DNA from: Clostridium merdae
Lineage (GTDB): Bacteria > Bacillota > Clostridia > Oscillospirales > Acutalibacteraceae
Assembly: GCF_900176635.1 (NCBI RefSeq)
Contig: NZ_FXLN01000003.1
Coordinates: 620,001-684,000 of the forward strand
Reading direction: 5' to 3'
Length of the DNA: 64,000 bases
Positions 8,006-17,069 of the stretch are shown here, piece by piece (positions within the stretch are counted from its first letter, which is position 1; each line of letters begins with the position of its first letter). The position numbers were made by a program, and so were the translations under genes. Below the pieces are notes generated by a model that saw nothing but the letters and a program-made list of their open reading frames with translations, did not search any database and was not told the DNA's origin.

Positions 8006-9223
8006 ATGAATTTGGAATGGATTGAGGGCGGCGTAACGGCTGCCAAAGGGTTTACTGCGGGCGGCGTATATTGTGGTATCCGCAAAAACAAAACCAAAAG
8101 TGACCTTGCCATGATTTATAGTGCAACCCCCTGCTCCGCAGCGGGAGCATATACTCAAAACCTAGTAAAGGGCGCGCCGGTTGTGGTTACAAAGAAAAAC
8201 CTGACCAACGGCATTGCACAGGCGGTTATTTGTAACAGTGGTAACGCCAATACCTGCAATGCAGACGGGGAAGAAAAGGCACTACAAATGTGCCAAATCA
8301 CCGGTGAGGCACTGGGTATTCCCGCAGAAAATGTGATTGTGGCGTCTACGGGCGTTATTGGGCAGGTACTGCCGATTGAACCGATTCTCACCGGTGTGCC
8401 CGAGCTGGTAAAGGCACTGTCTGCCACTGGTTCGGATGCAGCAGCAGAAGCAATTATGACGACGGACCTAGCGAAAAAGCAGGTTGCAATAAACGTTGAT
8501 TACAATGGCTCTGCGTTTGTAATTGGCGGCATTGCAAAAGGCTCCGGCATGATTCACCCCAACATGGCAACCATGCTCGGCTTTTTAACCACAGACGCAC
8601 AGGTTGCTCCAGAGGTGCTCTCAAAAGCATTGAGCCTTGCGGTGAATGATACGTTTAACATGGTCAGTGTGGATGGTGATACCTCCACCAACGACATGGT
8701 TACCATTTTGGCATCCGGTAAATCAGGAGTAACCATAGAATCCGAGGGTGAAAGCTTTGAGTTGTTTACCGAAGCACTCAAAGAGATTTGTACCTCTCTT
8801 TCCCGCAAGATTGCAAAGGATGGCGAGGGTGCAACCAAGCTTCTTGTGTGCAATGTAGTGGGCGGCAAGGACGAAGCAAACGCAAAGGCAGTGGCGAAAA
8901 GTGTTATTTGCTCCAGCCTTGTAAAGGCAGCCATGTTCGGCTCAGACGCAAACTGGGGCCGTGTATTGTGCGCGATCGGTTATGCGGGTGTTCCGGTAGA
9001 TATTATGAAGGTAGATGTTGACTTCGAGTCCAAGGCGGGCAGTATTGCAGTTTGCCGCAACGGCGCAGGAATTGTTTTTGATGAAGACGTGGCAAAAACA
9101 ATTCTGGTTGAGGATGAAATCAACATCAACGTCACCTTACAGGACGGCACTGCAAAGGCCACGGCTTACGGCTGCGATTTAACCTATGATTATGTGAAAA
9201 TCAATGGAGATTACCGCTCCTAA
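8006..9223 (+). CDS. argJ: Ornithine acetyltransferase / N-acetylglutamate synthase
   Basis: A 405-aa Ntn-hydrolase-like enzyme that transfers the acetyl group from N-acetylornithine to glutamate, so the pathway recycles acetate and needs no ArgE. The autocleavage motif is H184-PNMATMLGF. Cleavage falls between Ala188 and Thr189, and Thr189 becomes the nucleophile of the beta chain. The oxyanion STG motif is at residues 114-116. Whether it also uses acetyl-CoA (bifunctional form) cannot be settled by eye; no separate argA is nearby, which favours the bifunctional form. The ATG follows GGAAGGGGA. Confidence 0.97.
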   Translation: MNLEWIEGGVTAAKGFTAGGVYCGIRKNKTKSDLAMIYSATPCSAAGAYTQNLVKGAPVVVTKKNLTNGIAQAVICNSGNANTCNADGEEKALQMCQITGEALGIPAENVIVASTGVIGQVLPIEPILTGVPELVKALSATGSDAAAEAIMTTDLAKKQVAINVDYNGSAFVIGGIAKGSGMIHPNMATMLGFLTTDAQVAPEVLSKALSLAVNDTFNMVSVDGDTSTNDMVTILASGKSGVTIESEGESFELFTEALKEICTSLSRKIAKDGEGATKLLVCNVVGGKDEANAKAVAKSVICSSLVKAAMFGSDANWGRVLCAIGYAGVPVDIMKVDVDFESKAGSIAVCRNGAGIVFDEDVAKTILVEDEININVTLQDGTAKATAYGCDLTYDYVKINGDYRS

Positions 9224-9279
9224 TTGGTGTTGCTTCGTTTCAATACGCCCGTACTCCGGGGGAATAAGGATGTGAAAGA

Positions 9280-10137
9280 ATGAAAATTTCAAACAGCGAT
9301 AGAGCGCAGGTACTGGTTCGTGCGCTGCCCTATATACAAACCCATAAGGGAAAAACCGTTGTTGTAAAGTACGGCGGCAATGCAATGATTAACAAAGAGC
9401 TGAAAGCCGCTGTCATGAGCGACATTGTGCTGATGCAGCTTGTGGGAATCCACGTGGTGCTGGTACACGGCGGCGGTCCTGAAATTAGCTCGATGCTCAA
9501 GAAAATCGGCAAAGAAAGCCGTTTTGTAAACGGGATGCGTTACACGGATGAAGAAACGGTAGACGTTGTGCAAATGGTGCTTGCCGGAAAAGTTAATAAA
9601 GGGCTGGTTCAGTTCTTGGAGCGCAACAATGGCCGCGCGGTTGGCCTGTGCGGGCTTGACGGCGGGATGATTCAGGTGAAAAAGCTGGAGGCCGAGGAAG
9701 ACCTTGGCTTTGTAGGCGATATTACCGAGGTGAACACCTCTGTGATTACGGATGTTACTGAGGCCGGTTATGTTCCGATTATCGCGACCATTGGCGCAGA
9801 TGCAAACGGTACGGTTTATAACATCAATGCAGACGTGGCGGCGTCACGCATTGCCGCTGCCTTGGGTGCTGAAAAACTGATTCTTATGACCGATATTCGC
9901 GGCCTGTTGCGCGATAAGAACGACGAAGACACCCTCATTCCGCAGGTGAACGTGAGCGATGTACCCCGACTAAAAAAAGAGGGTATCATCAGCGGTGGTA
10001 TGATTCCTAAAATTGATTGCTGTGTGGAGGCGGTACGGCGCGGCGTGCCCAGAGCACATATCATTGACGGGCGCACCCCACACTCCATTTTAATCGAGCT
10101 GTTCTCCGACGAGGGGATTGGCACCATGTTTTATTAA
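9280..10137 (+). CDS. argB: N-acetylglutamate kinase
   Basis: A 285-aa amino-acid kinase that phosphorylates N-acetylglutamate, usually the feedback-controlled step in recycling pathways. The nucleotide-binding KYGGNAM motif is near residues 30-36, and VLVHGGGPEI near 61-70. LILMTDIRGLL and GGMIPKI close the ATP site. The N-terminal helix (residues 1-25) ahead of the kinase fold is of the kind present in arginine-sensitive hexameric forms, so feedback inhibition is likely but inferred. It lies 56 bp after argJ, with an AAGGATGTGA-type ribosome site. Confidence 0.98.
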   Translation: MKISNSDRAQVLVRALPYIQTHKGKTVVVKYGGNAMINKELKAAVMSDIVLMQLVGIHVVLVHGGGPEISSMLKKIGKESRFVNGMRYTDEETVDVVQMVLAGKVNKGLVQFLERNNGRAVGLCGLDGGMIQVKKLEAEEDLGFVGDITEVNTSVITDVTEAGYVPIIATIGADANGTVYNINADVAASRIAAALGAEKLILMTDIRGLLRDKNDEDTLIPQVNVSDVPRLKKEGIISGGMIPKIDCCVEAVRRGVPRAHIIDGRTPHSILIELFSDEGIGTMFY

Positions 10138-10169
10138 CGACGTTTTATTTAAGATAGGAGGGAAATAAA

Positions 10170-11354
10170 ATGCAAATACAAGAGGTGCAGAGCTGGGAAA
10201 AAGAGTTTTTAATGCCTACTTACAACCGTTTTCCGGTGGCGATTGCCAGTGGTTCCGGCGCGAAAGCGGTAGATACCGAGGGCAAGGAGTACATCGATTT
10301 TGGCAGTGGCATTGGCGTAAATTCATTGGGGTATTGTGACCCGCAGTGGGTAAAGGCTGTTGCAGAGCAGGCCGCTACTTTACAGCATATCTCGAACCTA
10401 TACTTTAGCCCCGTGAGCATTCAGCTTGGGGAAAAGCTATGTATGGCAAGCGGGTATTCCAAGGTGTTTTTTGCAAACTCCGGTGCGGAAGCGAACGAGG
10501 GCGCAATTAAGCTTGCAAGAAAATACAGCAATGACAAGTACGGCGAGGGGCGCGGTACGGTCATCACGCTCATTCAGTCGTTCCATGGCCGTACCATTAC
10601 CACACTTACCGCAACCGGGCAAGAGAAGCACCACCAGCATTTTACTCCCTTTACTCCCGGATTTGCTTATGCAAAAGCCAATGACTTAGAGAGCGTAAAG
10701 GCGCTTGCAGATAACACGGTGTGTGCCGTAATGCTTGAGATGATTCAAGGCGAGGGCGGTGTTTTACCGCTCGATAAGGAATTTGTACAGGGTGTTGCCG
10801 CATTTTGCAAAGAGAACGATATTCTTTTGCTGGTGGATGAGGTGCAAACCGGTGTTGCCCGTACCGGCAGCTTCTTCTGCTTTGAGCAGTTTGGCATTCA
10901 GCCGGATGTGGTTTCGTGTGCCAAAGGCCTTGGCGGCGGTTTGCCCATTGGTGCGGTGCTTTGCACCGAAGAGCTAAAAGATGTGCTTGGTGCGGGTCAC
11001 CACGGCACCACCTTTGGCGGAAACCCCATTTGTGCCGCAGGTGCTCTGGCAGTACTCGAGCGCGTAACGGCTCCCGGGTTCCTGGAAGAGGTTCTGAAAA
11101 AGGGAGAATACCTGCGTGAGAAGCTGCACGCTATGCCACAAATCGCCGGGGTACGCGGCATGGGTATGATGCTGGGTGCATCCCTCAAGCAGGGAGAAGC
11201 GGGTGTTATCGCAAAAACCTGCGTAAAAAATGGCCTGCTCATTTTAACCGCACATGATGTATTACGGCTGCTGCCGCCGCTCACGATTTCGTATGAAGAA
11301 ATCGACAAAGGCATGCAAATACTGCAAAAGACGCTCGAGGAGGAGCTTTCATGA
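10170..11354 (+). CDS. argD: Acetylornithine aminotransferase
   Basis: A 394-aa class-III PLP aminotransferase converting N-acetylglutamate semialdehyde to N-acetylornithine with glutamate. The PLP lysine is K252 in CAKGLGGGLPIG. NSGAEANEGAIKLAR (103-117) binds the cofactor phosphate, and LVDEVQTG (221-228) holds the Asp that contacts the pyridine nitrogen. The stop overlaps the argF start (ATGA type), so the two are translationally coupled. The arg-cluster context argues for argD over the related GABA aminotransferases. Confidence 0.97.
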   Translation: MQIQEVQSWEKEFLMPTYNRFPVAIASGSGAKAVDTEGKEYIDFGSGIGVNSLGYCDPQWVKAVAEQAATLQHISNLYFSPVSIQLGEKLCMASGYSKVFFANSGAEANEGAIKLARKYSNDKYGEGRGTVITLIQSFHGRTITTLTATGQEKHHQHFTPFTPGFAYAKANDLESVKALADNTVCAVMLEMIQGEGGVLPLDKEFVQGVAAFCKENDILLLVDEVQTGVARTGSFFCFEQFGIQPDVVSCAKGLGGGLPIGAVLCTEELKDVLGAGHHGTTFGGNPICAAGALAVLERVTAPGFLEEVLKKGEYLREKLHAMPQIAGVRGMGMMLGASLKQGEAGVIAKTCVKNGLLILTAHDVLRLLPPLTISYEEIDKGMQILQKTLEEELS

Positions 11355-12253
11355 AACATTTGCTGAAAATGCTTGATCTTTCCGCCGAGGAGATTACCGA
11401 CATCCTCAATACGGCAGATCAACTGAAATATGAAAAGAAGCATAACATTCCGCACCCGCGCCTTGCCGGGAAAACATTGGGAATGATTTTCCAAAAGGCA
11501 TCCACCAGAACGCGTGTGTCGTTTGAGACTGGTATGTATCAGCTTGGTGGTTACCCGCTGTTCTTATCCTCGAACGATTTACAGATTGGGCGTGGCGAGC
11601 CGGTGCAGGATACCGCCCGTGTTCTCTCCCGTTACCTTGACGGCATTATGATTCGTACCTTTGAACAATCCGAAGTGGAAGCGTTAGCGGAGTACGGCTC
11701 TATTCCGGTTATCAATGGGTTAACGGATTTTGCTCACCCCTGCCAGGTTCTTGCAGATTTAATGACCATTCGCGAAGCGCGCGGCCAGCTGGATGGCCTC
11801 AAGATGTGCTTTATTGGTGACGGCAACAATATGCTTAATTCGCTTGCGGTTGGCGGTCTAAAAATGGGCATGAAAGTTTCTGCCGCTTGCCCCAAGGGCT
11901 ATGAGCCGGACGCGCAGGTGCTGGAGTTTGCAAAGGGCAACCCGGATTTCTTCCTGACCGATAAGCCCGAAGAAGCCATTGCTGGTGCAGATGTTGTGAT
12001 TACCGACGTTTGGTCCTCCATGGGAATGGAAGGGGAGAAAGAGAAGCGTGAGCACGACTTTGCGGGGTACCAGATTAATTCGGAGAATCTAAAGCTGGCA
12101 GCACCCGAGGCGATGGTACTGCATTGCCTGCCCGCTCACCGCGGCGAAGAGATTACCGCAGAGGTATTTGAAGCCCACGCCGATGAAATTTTTGAAGAAG
12201 CAGAAAACCGCCTGCATGCGCAGAAAGCGGTTTTGGTAAAGCTTCTGGGTTGA
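11351..12253 (+). CDS. argF: Ornithine carbamoyltransferase
   Basis: A 300-aa transferase making citrulline from ornithine and carbamoyl phosphate. The carbamoyl-phosphate site STRTR is at residues 51-55, with HPCQ near 129-132. The ornithine-site MGMEGEK segment and HCLPAHRGEEI near the C-terminus fit ornithine rather than acetylornithine or aspartate as acceptor. Its start overlaps the end of argD, and GAGGAGC serves as ribosome site inside argD. It is the last gene of the run. No carbamoyl-phosphate synthase is in the window. Confidence 0.96.
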   Translation: MKHLLKMLDLSAEEITDILNTADQLKYEKKHNIPHPRLAGKTLGMIFQKASTRTRVSFETGMYQLGGYPLFLSSNDLQIGRGEPVQDTARVLSRYLDGIMIRTFEQSEVEALAEYGSIPVINGLTDFAHPCQVLADLMTIREARGQLDGLKMCFIGDGNNMLNSLAVGGLKMGMKVSAACPKGYEPDAQVLEFAKGNPDFFLTDKPEEAIAGADVVITDVWSSMGMEGEKEKREHDFAGYQINSENLKLAAPEAMVLHCLPAHRGEEITAEVFEAHADEIFEEAENRLHAQKAVLVKLLG

Positions 12254-12282
12254 TTTTTTTAGTATAATTATAAACTTACTAG

Positions 12283-12315
12283 CGCTTTGATTTGGTGGAA
12301 CGCCATTTCAAAGCG
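12283..12315 (+). terminator. Probable terminator of the arg run
   Basis: CGCTTTGA and TCAAAGCG enclose an inner TGG/CCA helix and are followed by TTATTTCTTT, 30 bp past the argF stop. Confidence 0.6.
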
Positions 12316-12479
12316 TTATTTCTTTAATTGTTATTCTTTGTTGGGCACTTTAAGTTAATTGACTATATTTTAAAAAAGTGTTGCACTATGGCGCAAGGCT
12401 TCTTTACCCACAACGGCAATTACTTCCTAAGAATTGTAAAGAAAGCACGCGGCATGAGGGGCGAAGCTCAAAATAGTAA

Positions 12480-12510
12480 AAAAAAAGAAAGGCTTGCATT
12501 TGCAAGCCTT
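12480..12510 (-). terminator. Terminator of the ABC importer operon
   Basis: AGGCTTGCA and TGCAAGCCT form a 9-bp stem at 12491-12510. On the minus strand it runs straight into TTTCTTTTTTTT, 22 bp past the ATPase stop. Confidence 0.8.
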
Positions 12511-12532
12511 TTCCTGTACTTATAACGATAAA

Positions 12533-13327
12533 TTAAGAAAGCAGCATCCGGTCATTCACCAGAGCATCACCCTGTGCAGACTGGAAGCGTTTGAGAAGCT
12601 CTTCTACGGTAAGGTTCTTCTTTTCTTCCCCTTCAATATCAAAGAGGATACGACCAGAATTCATCATAATAATGCGGTTGCCATAGGTCAAGGCGTCCTT
12701 CATGTTATGAGTAACCATCAGCGCCGTTAAATTGTCGCGCTTTATAAACTCTTGGGTCAAGTGCAAAACGGTAGCTGCCGTTTTGGGGTCAAGAGCGGCG
12801 GTGTGCTCGTCAAGCAGCAACAGCTTCGGCTTTTGCAGTGTTGCCATCAAAAGCGTGAGTGCCTGTCGCTGGCCACCCGAAAGAAGGCCGACCTTACTGT
12901 CGAGGCGATCCTCCAGACCAAGCTCCAGTACCTTAAGCTGCTCTTGGTATTGGGCTCTTTCCTCTTTGGTGATGCCCCAGCGCAGTGTGCGGCTTTTGCC
13001 ACGGCGGTTTGCTAAACCAAGGTTTTCTTCAATCCACATGCTGCCTGCGGTACCACGCATTGGGTCCTGGAACACACGCCCAAGTAGCTTTGCACGTTTA
13101 TATTCCGGCAAGAAGGTAATGTCTTGCCCATCCAGTTCGATTGTACCGCCGTCACAAGGGAACACGCCGGCAATCAGGTTCAGCAGGGTGCTCTTTCCCG
13201 CACCGTTACCACCAATAATGGTAGCAAAATCACCTGGCTTCAAGTGCAGATTCAGGTCTACCAGTGCCTTTTTTTCATTGACCGTGCCCTTGTTGAAGGT
13301 ACGGCATACATTTGTTAATTTTAGCAT
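12533..13327 (-). CDS. ABC importer ATP-binding protein (PF04392-type system)
   Basis: A 264-aa ATPase that energises uptake with the membrane protein encoded just upstream. Walker A is GGNGAGKST near residues 39-47. The signature LSGGQRQALTLLMA and Walker B LLLLDEHTAALDP follow, and the switch His lies in MVTHNMKDAL. ATG at 13327 is preferred over the ATG at 13333 because AAGGAGG is 7 bp before the former but abuts the latter. It is followed by a strong terminator. Relatives lie in operons with binding proteins of the ABC_sub_bind family such as TrpX; the substrate is not defined. Confidence 0.9.
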   Translation of the reverse strand: MLKLTNVCRTFNKGTVNEKKALVDLNLHLKPGDFATIIGGNGAGKSTLLNLIAGVFPCDGGTIELDGQDITFLPEYKRAKLLGRVFQDPMRGTAGSMWIEENLGLANRRGKSRTLRWGITKEERAQYQEQLKVLELGLEDRLDSKVGLLSGGQRQALTLLMATLQKPKLLLLDEHTAALDPKTAATVLHLTQEFIKRDNLTALMVTHNMKDALTYGNRIIMMNSGRILFDIEGEEKKNLTVEELLKRFQSAQGDALVNDRMLLS

Positions 13328-13339
13328 TGCCATTCCTCC

Positions 13340-14344
13340 TTAACCTTGTTGGTTCGGCTCGTCGGGGTCTTTATCCGAATTGTCTATCGCATCTTCCAAC
13401 GCTTTATCCGGCACCATTCGCTTGGGGCTGTTTGCAGCACGGCGAACCATATAATCCTGGAACATCCGGTTCATCGTAGGCATAAACAACGCCATAGCGA
13501 CCACAACCGAAGACAACAGCTTCATATCCTGCGATTTCAGGCCGTAGAACAGCACAACAGCAATAATGATGCGGTACAGTACCGAACCGGCAATCATTGC
13601 TGCCAAGCGCGGTAAGAAGCCCATAATGCGGCCGAGAAGCACTTCGCCAATAATGACGGATGCCAGACCGATAACAATAGTACCAATACCCATGCTTACA
13701 TCGCCAAAGCCTTGAACCTGTGCAACCAATGCACCAGAAAGGCCAACCAAGCCATTGGAGAGCACCAATGCCAAAATAACCATGGTATCCGTATTCACGC
13801 CAAGGGAACGAACCATGTGAGGGTTATTACCCGTTGCACGGATGGCACTGCCAAGCTCTGTTCCAAAAAACCAGTAGAGGAAGAAAATCATCGCAATGGC
13901 AATCACACCGCCCAGCAAAAGCTGCGAGTTGTAGCGGGAGAGCATAGGAACCCATTGGCCCACCTGCATGTCCACCGTATCCACACCCAATAGGGGAACA
14001 TTTGCCCTGTCGTGCATGACACGCAGGTTGATGGAGTACAGTGCTGTCATAGTCAAAATACCTGCAAGAATCCCCGGTATCTTCATTTTCGTATTTAAAA
14101 AGCCGGTTATAAACCCGCAGGCCATACCTCCTGCCATTGCAAAAAGCAAGGTTAGAAAAGGGTTCATGCCACTTTCCGTTAATATAGCGGAAATGGCACC
14201 GCCGGTGGCAAACGAACCGTCTACCGTCAAATCGGGGAAATCTAAAATACGAAAGGTAATGTAAACGCCCAGCGTCATAATTCCCCATAAAACGCCCTGA
14301 GCAACTGCACCGTGAACGGCTCCCAGTAAATTCATAAGATCCAT
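13340..14344 (-). CDS. ABC importer permease, branched-chain-type (BPD_transp_2)
   Basis: A 334-aa integral membrane subunit with about eight to nine hydrophobic segments. It has the LivH-like pattern FRILDFPDLTVDGSFATGGA near the N-terminus and SNGLVGLSGALVAQ in the middle. The C-terminal tail (about residues 300-334) is charged and cytoplasmic. It is 12 bp upstream of the ATPase ATG at 13327 and is preceded by GAGGA at 5 bp. An intercistronic hairpin at 14381-14406 separates it from the binding-protein gene. It forms one transporter with the flanking genes; ligand unknown. Confidence 0.88.
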   Translation of the reverse strand: MDLMNLLGAVHGAVAQGVLWGIMTLGVYITFRILDFPDLTVDGSFATGGAISAILTESGMNPFLTLLFAMAGGMACGFITGFLNTKMKIPGILAGILTMTALYSINLRVMHDRANVPLLGVDTVDMQVGQWVPMLSRYNSQLLLGGVIAIAMIFFLYWFFGTELGSAIRATGNNPHMVRSLGVNTDTMVILALVLSNGLVGLSGALVAQVQGFGDVSMGIGTIVIGLASVIIGEVLLGRIMGFLPRLAAMIAGSVLYRIIIAVVLFYGLKSQDMKLLSSVVVAMALFMPTMNRMFQDYMVRRAANSPKRMVPDKALEDAIDNSDKDPDEPNQQG

Positions 14345-14380
14345 AACGTTCCTCTATTCCACTGTATTTATAACAAGTTT

Positions 14381-14406
14381 CAGGCGGTGGGCTTCCCCAC
14401 CGCCTG
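14381..14406 (-). terminator. Intercistronic hairpin after binding protein 1
   Basis: A perfect 11-bp stem CAGGCGGTGGG/CCCACCGCCTG with a 4-nt loop sits between the binding protein and the permease, without a proper U run. It may stabilise the upstream mRNA or partly terminate, giving excess binding protein over permease. Confidence 0.6.
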
Positions 14407-14485
14407 AACTCCGCAAATTGCACACACAAAATGCGGGAACATTCAATAAATTATTGTAAACGAATTCAAGAGAGATTGCAACCCT

Positions 14486-15529
14486 TTATTTCTTGGAAGA
14501 AGCTCCCGAGGCAGCTGTATCCTGCCCTGTTTTGGTAATGGTATCCGGGAAAACCAGGCCCATTTTTGCGGCTGCTTCACTATTGTAGATGATGTCGAGC
14601 TGGGTCTGGTACTCGATTGGCATTTCGCTAACCTTTGCCTCACCCTTTAACACCTTAATTGCCATTTGGCCGGTCTGGTAACCAAGCTTTTCATAGTTTA
14701 GACCCACCGTGCAGGTTCCACCGTCCGACACCATGCCAACCGCACCCGGGATTACGGGGAGTTTATTGGCAGTGGTAACTGCGGTAACATTTCTCATGCT
14801 AGAAGCCATGAGATTGTCGGTAGGAATGTAAACACCCTGCACCTTGCCTACCATAGACTGTGTTACCTGCTGTACCTCGTTGGAGTTGGAAGCCGTAAAC
14901 TCTTGGTATTTCAGGCCAAGCTGTTCGCAGGCAGCCTTTGCCCACTCAATTTGCAGCTTGCTGTTGGTTTCGCTGGAGCTATACAAAAGACCAACCGTTT
15001 TTAAATCCGGTACAAGAGTCTTTAGCATTTCCATCTGCTCTTTTACGGGAGTTTTGTCGCTGGTTCCAGAAACATTCTTCCCGGGCTTTTCATTGCTTGC
15101 CACAAGCTTTGCGTCGGCTGGGTCGGTTACTGCAGTAACCAGAATCGGAGTATCTGTAATCACCTTTGCCACCGCCTGTGCCGCCGGTGTACCAATTGCC
15201 AGAATCATATCTGGCTTTTTGTTGGCAAAGGTATTGGCAATGGTAACGCAGTTCGCTTGCTCGCCCTGTGCGTTCTGCACATCATAAGTAACGTTCTGCC
15301 CCTCTGTATAGCCCGCATCCTTCATTGCCTGTTGAAAGCCTTTGAGGGTTGCGTCCAGAGATGGGTGAGTTACAAGCTGAGCCACGCCTATGTTAATGGT
15401 TTGTTTGCCGCCTTGCGCAGAGCTCTCCGCCACTGTAGACGAAGCACTTGCCGCATTCCCGCAGGCCGTAACAGACATCGCCATTACTGCGGCCAACGCC
15501 GCGGCGGCGATTTTGTTTGTTATTTTCAT
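14486..15529 (-). CDS. ABC transporter substrate-binding lipoprotein 1 (PF04392-like)
   Basis: A 347-aa lipoprotein. The signal peptide is residues 1-22, the lipobox VTAC gives acylated Cys23, and a Ser/Ala-rich linker follows. The mature part is a two-lobed binding fold opening with INIGVAQLVTHPSLDATLKG; it contains NAQGEQANC, ILVTAVTDPADAKLVASN and VYIPTDNLMASS. The ATG at 15529 has AGGAGG at 6 bp; upstream in-frame codons lack a site. It is the first gene of the transcript running into permease and ATPase, with its own promoter at 15601-15629. A close paralogue lies immediately upstream. TrpX-type relatives bind aromatic amino acids, but specificity here is open. Confidence 0.9.
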   Translation of the reverse strand: MKITNKIAAAALAAVMAMSVTACGNAASASSTVAESSAQGGKQTINIGVAQLVTHPSLDATLKGFQQAMKDAGYTEGQNVTYDVQNAQGEQANCVTIANTFANKKPDMILAIGTPAAQAVAKVITDTPILVTAVTDPADAKLVASNEKPGKNVSGTSDKTPVKEQMEMLKTLVPDLKTVGLLYSSSETNSKLQIEWAKAACEQLGLKYQEFTASNSNEVQQVTQSMVGKVQGVYIPTDNLMASSMRNVTAVTTANKLPVIPGAVGMVSDGGTCTVGLNYEKLGYQTGQMAIKVLKGEAKVSEMPIEYQTQLDIIYNSEAAAKMGLVFPDTITKTGQDTAASGASSKK

Positions 15530-15600
15530 ATTCGTCCTCCTCAAAGACGCTTTATCTAAGTGAAGTGTTCATTGTTTTAAAGCATCAAATCAATAGCTGT

Positions 15601-15629
15601 ATTTTACTCTGTGCCGTAAAAAATGTCAA
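15601..15629 (-). promoter_or_regulatory. Sigma-A promoter of binding protein 1 operon
   Basis: TTGACA (15624-15629), 17 bp and TAAAAT (15601-15606) on the minus strand. About 20 bp downstream is TTGATGCTTTAAA, which recurs after the promoter of the paralogue. Confidence 0.8.
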
Positions 15630-15704
15630 GTACTGATTTCTGGTTTCTGGCTCAAAATGGGCAAAATCTCCTATTTTCTCTGCTTTCCACAAATCCGTAG
15701 GGAC

Positions 15705-15737
15705 AAAAAAGGCAGGTGGAATGCACTTCCACCTGCC
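15705..15737 (-). terminator. Terminator of binding protein 2
   Basis: GGCAGGTGGAA and TTCCACCTGCC (11 bp, 5-nt loop) are followed on the minus strand by TTTTTTG. This separates the two paralogous binding-protein transcripts. Confidence 0.85.
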
Positions 15738-15767
15738 TGCACCGATTAATAGCTACCGGATTTTTCT

Positions 15768-16790
15768 TTATTTTGCCGGGGCAACATCTGTACCCTTTAG
15801 AATCTTCTCTGGAAGAGTAATTCCAATTTGCTTCGCCACCGTACCATTGTACGAAATGTCGTACTCGGTTTGGTACTCAATCGGCATATCAGCCGGCTTT
15901 GCCTCACCCTTCAGCACCTTTGCCGCCATTAGGCCGGTTTGGTAACCGAGCTTCTCGTAGTTGATGCCAACTGTGCAAAGGCCGCCATTTTGAACCGGGC
16001 CAACCTCACCAACAATTAAGGGGAGCTTTGCAGAAGTTGTAACCGCCGCAACGGTCTTCATGCCGGAAGCCAGCATATTATCCGTTGGAATATATACCGC
16101 CTGCACCTTTCCTACCATAGACTGCGCCACCTGCTGAATTTCATTGGTGTTTGAAATGGTAAATACCTGCGATTTTAAACCAAGCTCCTCACAAGCTGCT
16201 TGTGCCCACTTTGCCTGCAATTGGCTGTTTGTTTCGCTGGAGGTATACAAAATACCAATATTCTGAATATTGGGTACAATCTCTTTGAGTAAAGAAATTT
16301 GTTCTTTCACCGGTGTTTTATCGCTCGTACCGCTTACATTACGGCCAGGCTTCTCATTGCTTGCCACAAGCTTCGCTTCGGCTGGATCTGTTACCGCAGT
16401 AACCAAAACTGGCGTGTCAGAAATTACCTTTGCCACCGCCTGTGCAGTTGGTGTTGCAATTGCCAGAATCAAATCTGGTTTTTTATTGGCGAAAGTATTC
16501 GCAATGGTGATGCAGTTCGACTGCTCCCCTTGCGCATTCTGAATATCATACGAAACATTCTTTCCTTCTTCAAAGCCCTGAGAGGCAAGAGCATCCTTAA
16601 ATCCTTTTAGAGTTGCATCCAATGCGGGGTGTGTTAATAGCTGAGCGACACCAATGTTCACCATTTTGCCAGTGGAAGCCGCTGGAGCTGCCGCAGATGA
16701 AGAAGCCGCACCGCCATTGCCGCATGCGCCCAAAGAAGCCGCCATTGCAACCGTTAAAACTGCCGCAATCACTTTTCGAAATTGTTTCAT
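15768..16790 (-). CDS. ABC transporter substrate-binding lipoprotein 2 (paralogue)
   Basis: A 340-aa lipoprotein closely related to the gene at 14486-15529 along its whole length, with long identical blocks such as THPxLDATLKGF, NTFANKKPD and YEKLGYQTG. Signal peptide 1-22, lipobox LGAC, Cys23. ATG with AAAGGAGG at 6 bp. It has its own promoter (16865-16893) and terminator (15705-15737), so it can be expressed separately while presumably feeding the same permease/ATPase. Differences cluster in the second lobe (VGEVGPVQNGG against PGAVGMVSDGG), consistent with a shifted ligand preference; this is inference. Confidence 0.9.
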   Translation of the reverse strand: MKQFRKVIAAVLTVAMAASLGACGNGGAASSSAAAPAASTGKMVNIGVAQLLTHPALDATLKGFKDALASQGFEEGKNVSYDIQNAQGEQSNCITIANTFANKKPDLILAIATPTAQAVAKVISDTPVLVTAVTDPAEAKLVASNEKPGRNVSGTSDKTPVKEQISLLKEIVPNIQNIGILYTSSETNSQLQAKWAQAACEELGLKSQVFTISNTNEIQQVAQSMVGKVQAVYIPTDNMLASGMKTVAAVTTSAKLPLIVGEVGPVQNGGLCTVGINYEKLGYQTGLMAAKVLKGEAKPADMPIEYQTEYDISYNGTVAKQIGITLPEKILKGTDVAPAK

Positions 16791-16864
16791 ATTCTCCTCC
16801 TTTTGCGGTATGTAATATTCTCCGCAAACGATTTATTGGTTTAAAGCATCAATTGCTAAAAGTA

Positions 16865-16893
16865 ATTGTACTCGCCAAGCGAAAAAAAGTCAA
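16865..16893 (-). promoter_or_regulatory. Sigma-A promoter of binding protein 2
   Basis: TTGACT (16888-16893), 17 bp and TACAAT (16865-16870) on the minus strand. It is followed by the same TTGATGCTTTAAA element as the promoter of the paralogue. Confidence 0.78.
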
Positions 16894-17069
16894 CCCCCGA
16901 ATTCTTCTTTTGCCTGAATTTGGGGTTTCACGCAAAGAAAAAGGCTAAAAATCGGTAACGGAGAGGTTTTTAATCTATTTCTCTTTTTCATTTCCCGAAT
17001 GTAATTAAGTCACAGACGCATACAAAGAGAACTGCTATACTGTAAAAAACACACAAGGAGGCAATTGAA

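Noticed and set aside
12328..12525. 65-aa frame after argF
   Set aside because: It starts in the terminator region, ends in another terminator and lacks a ribosome site.
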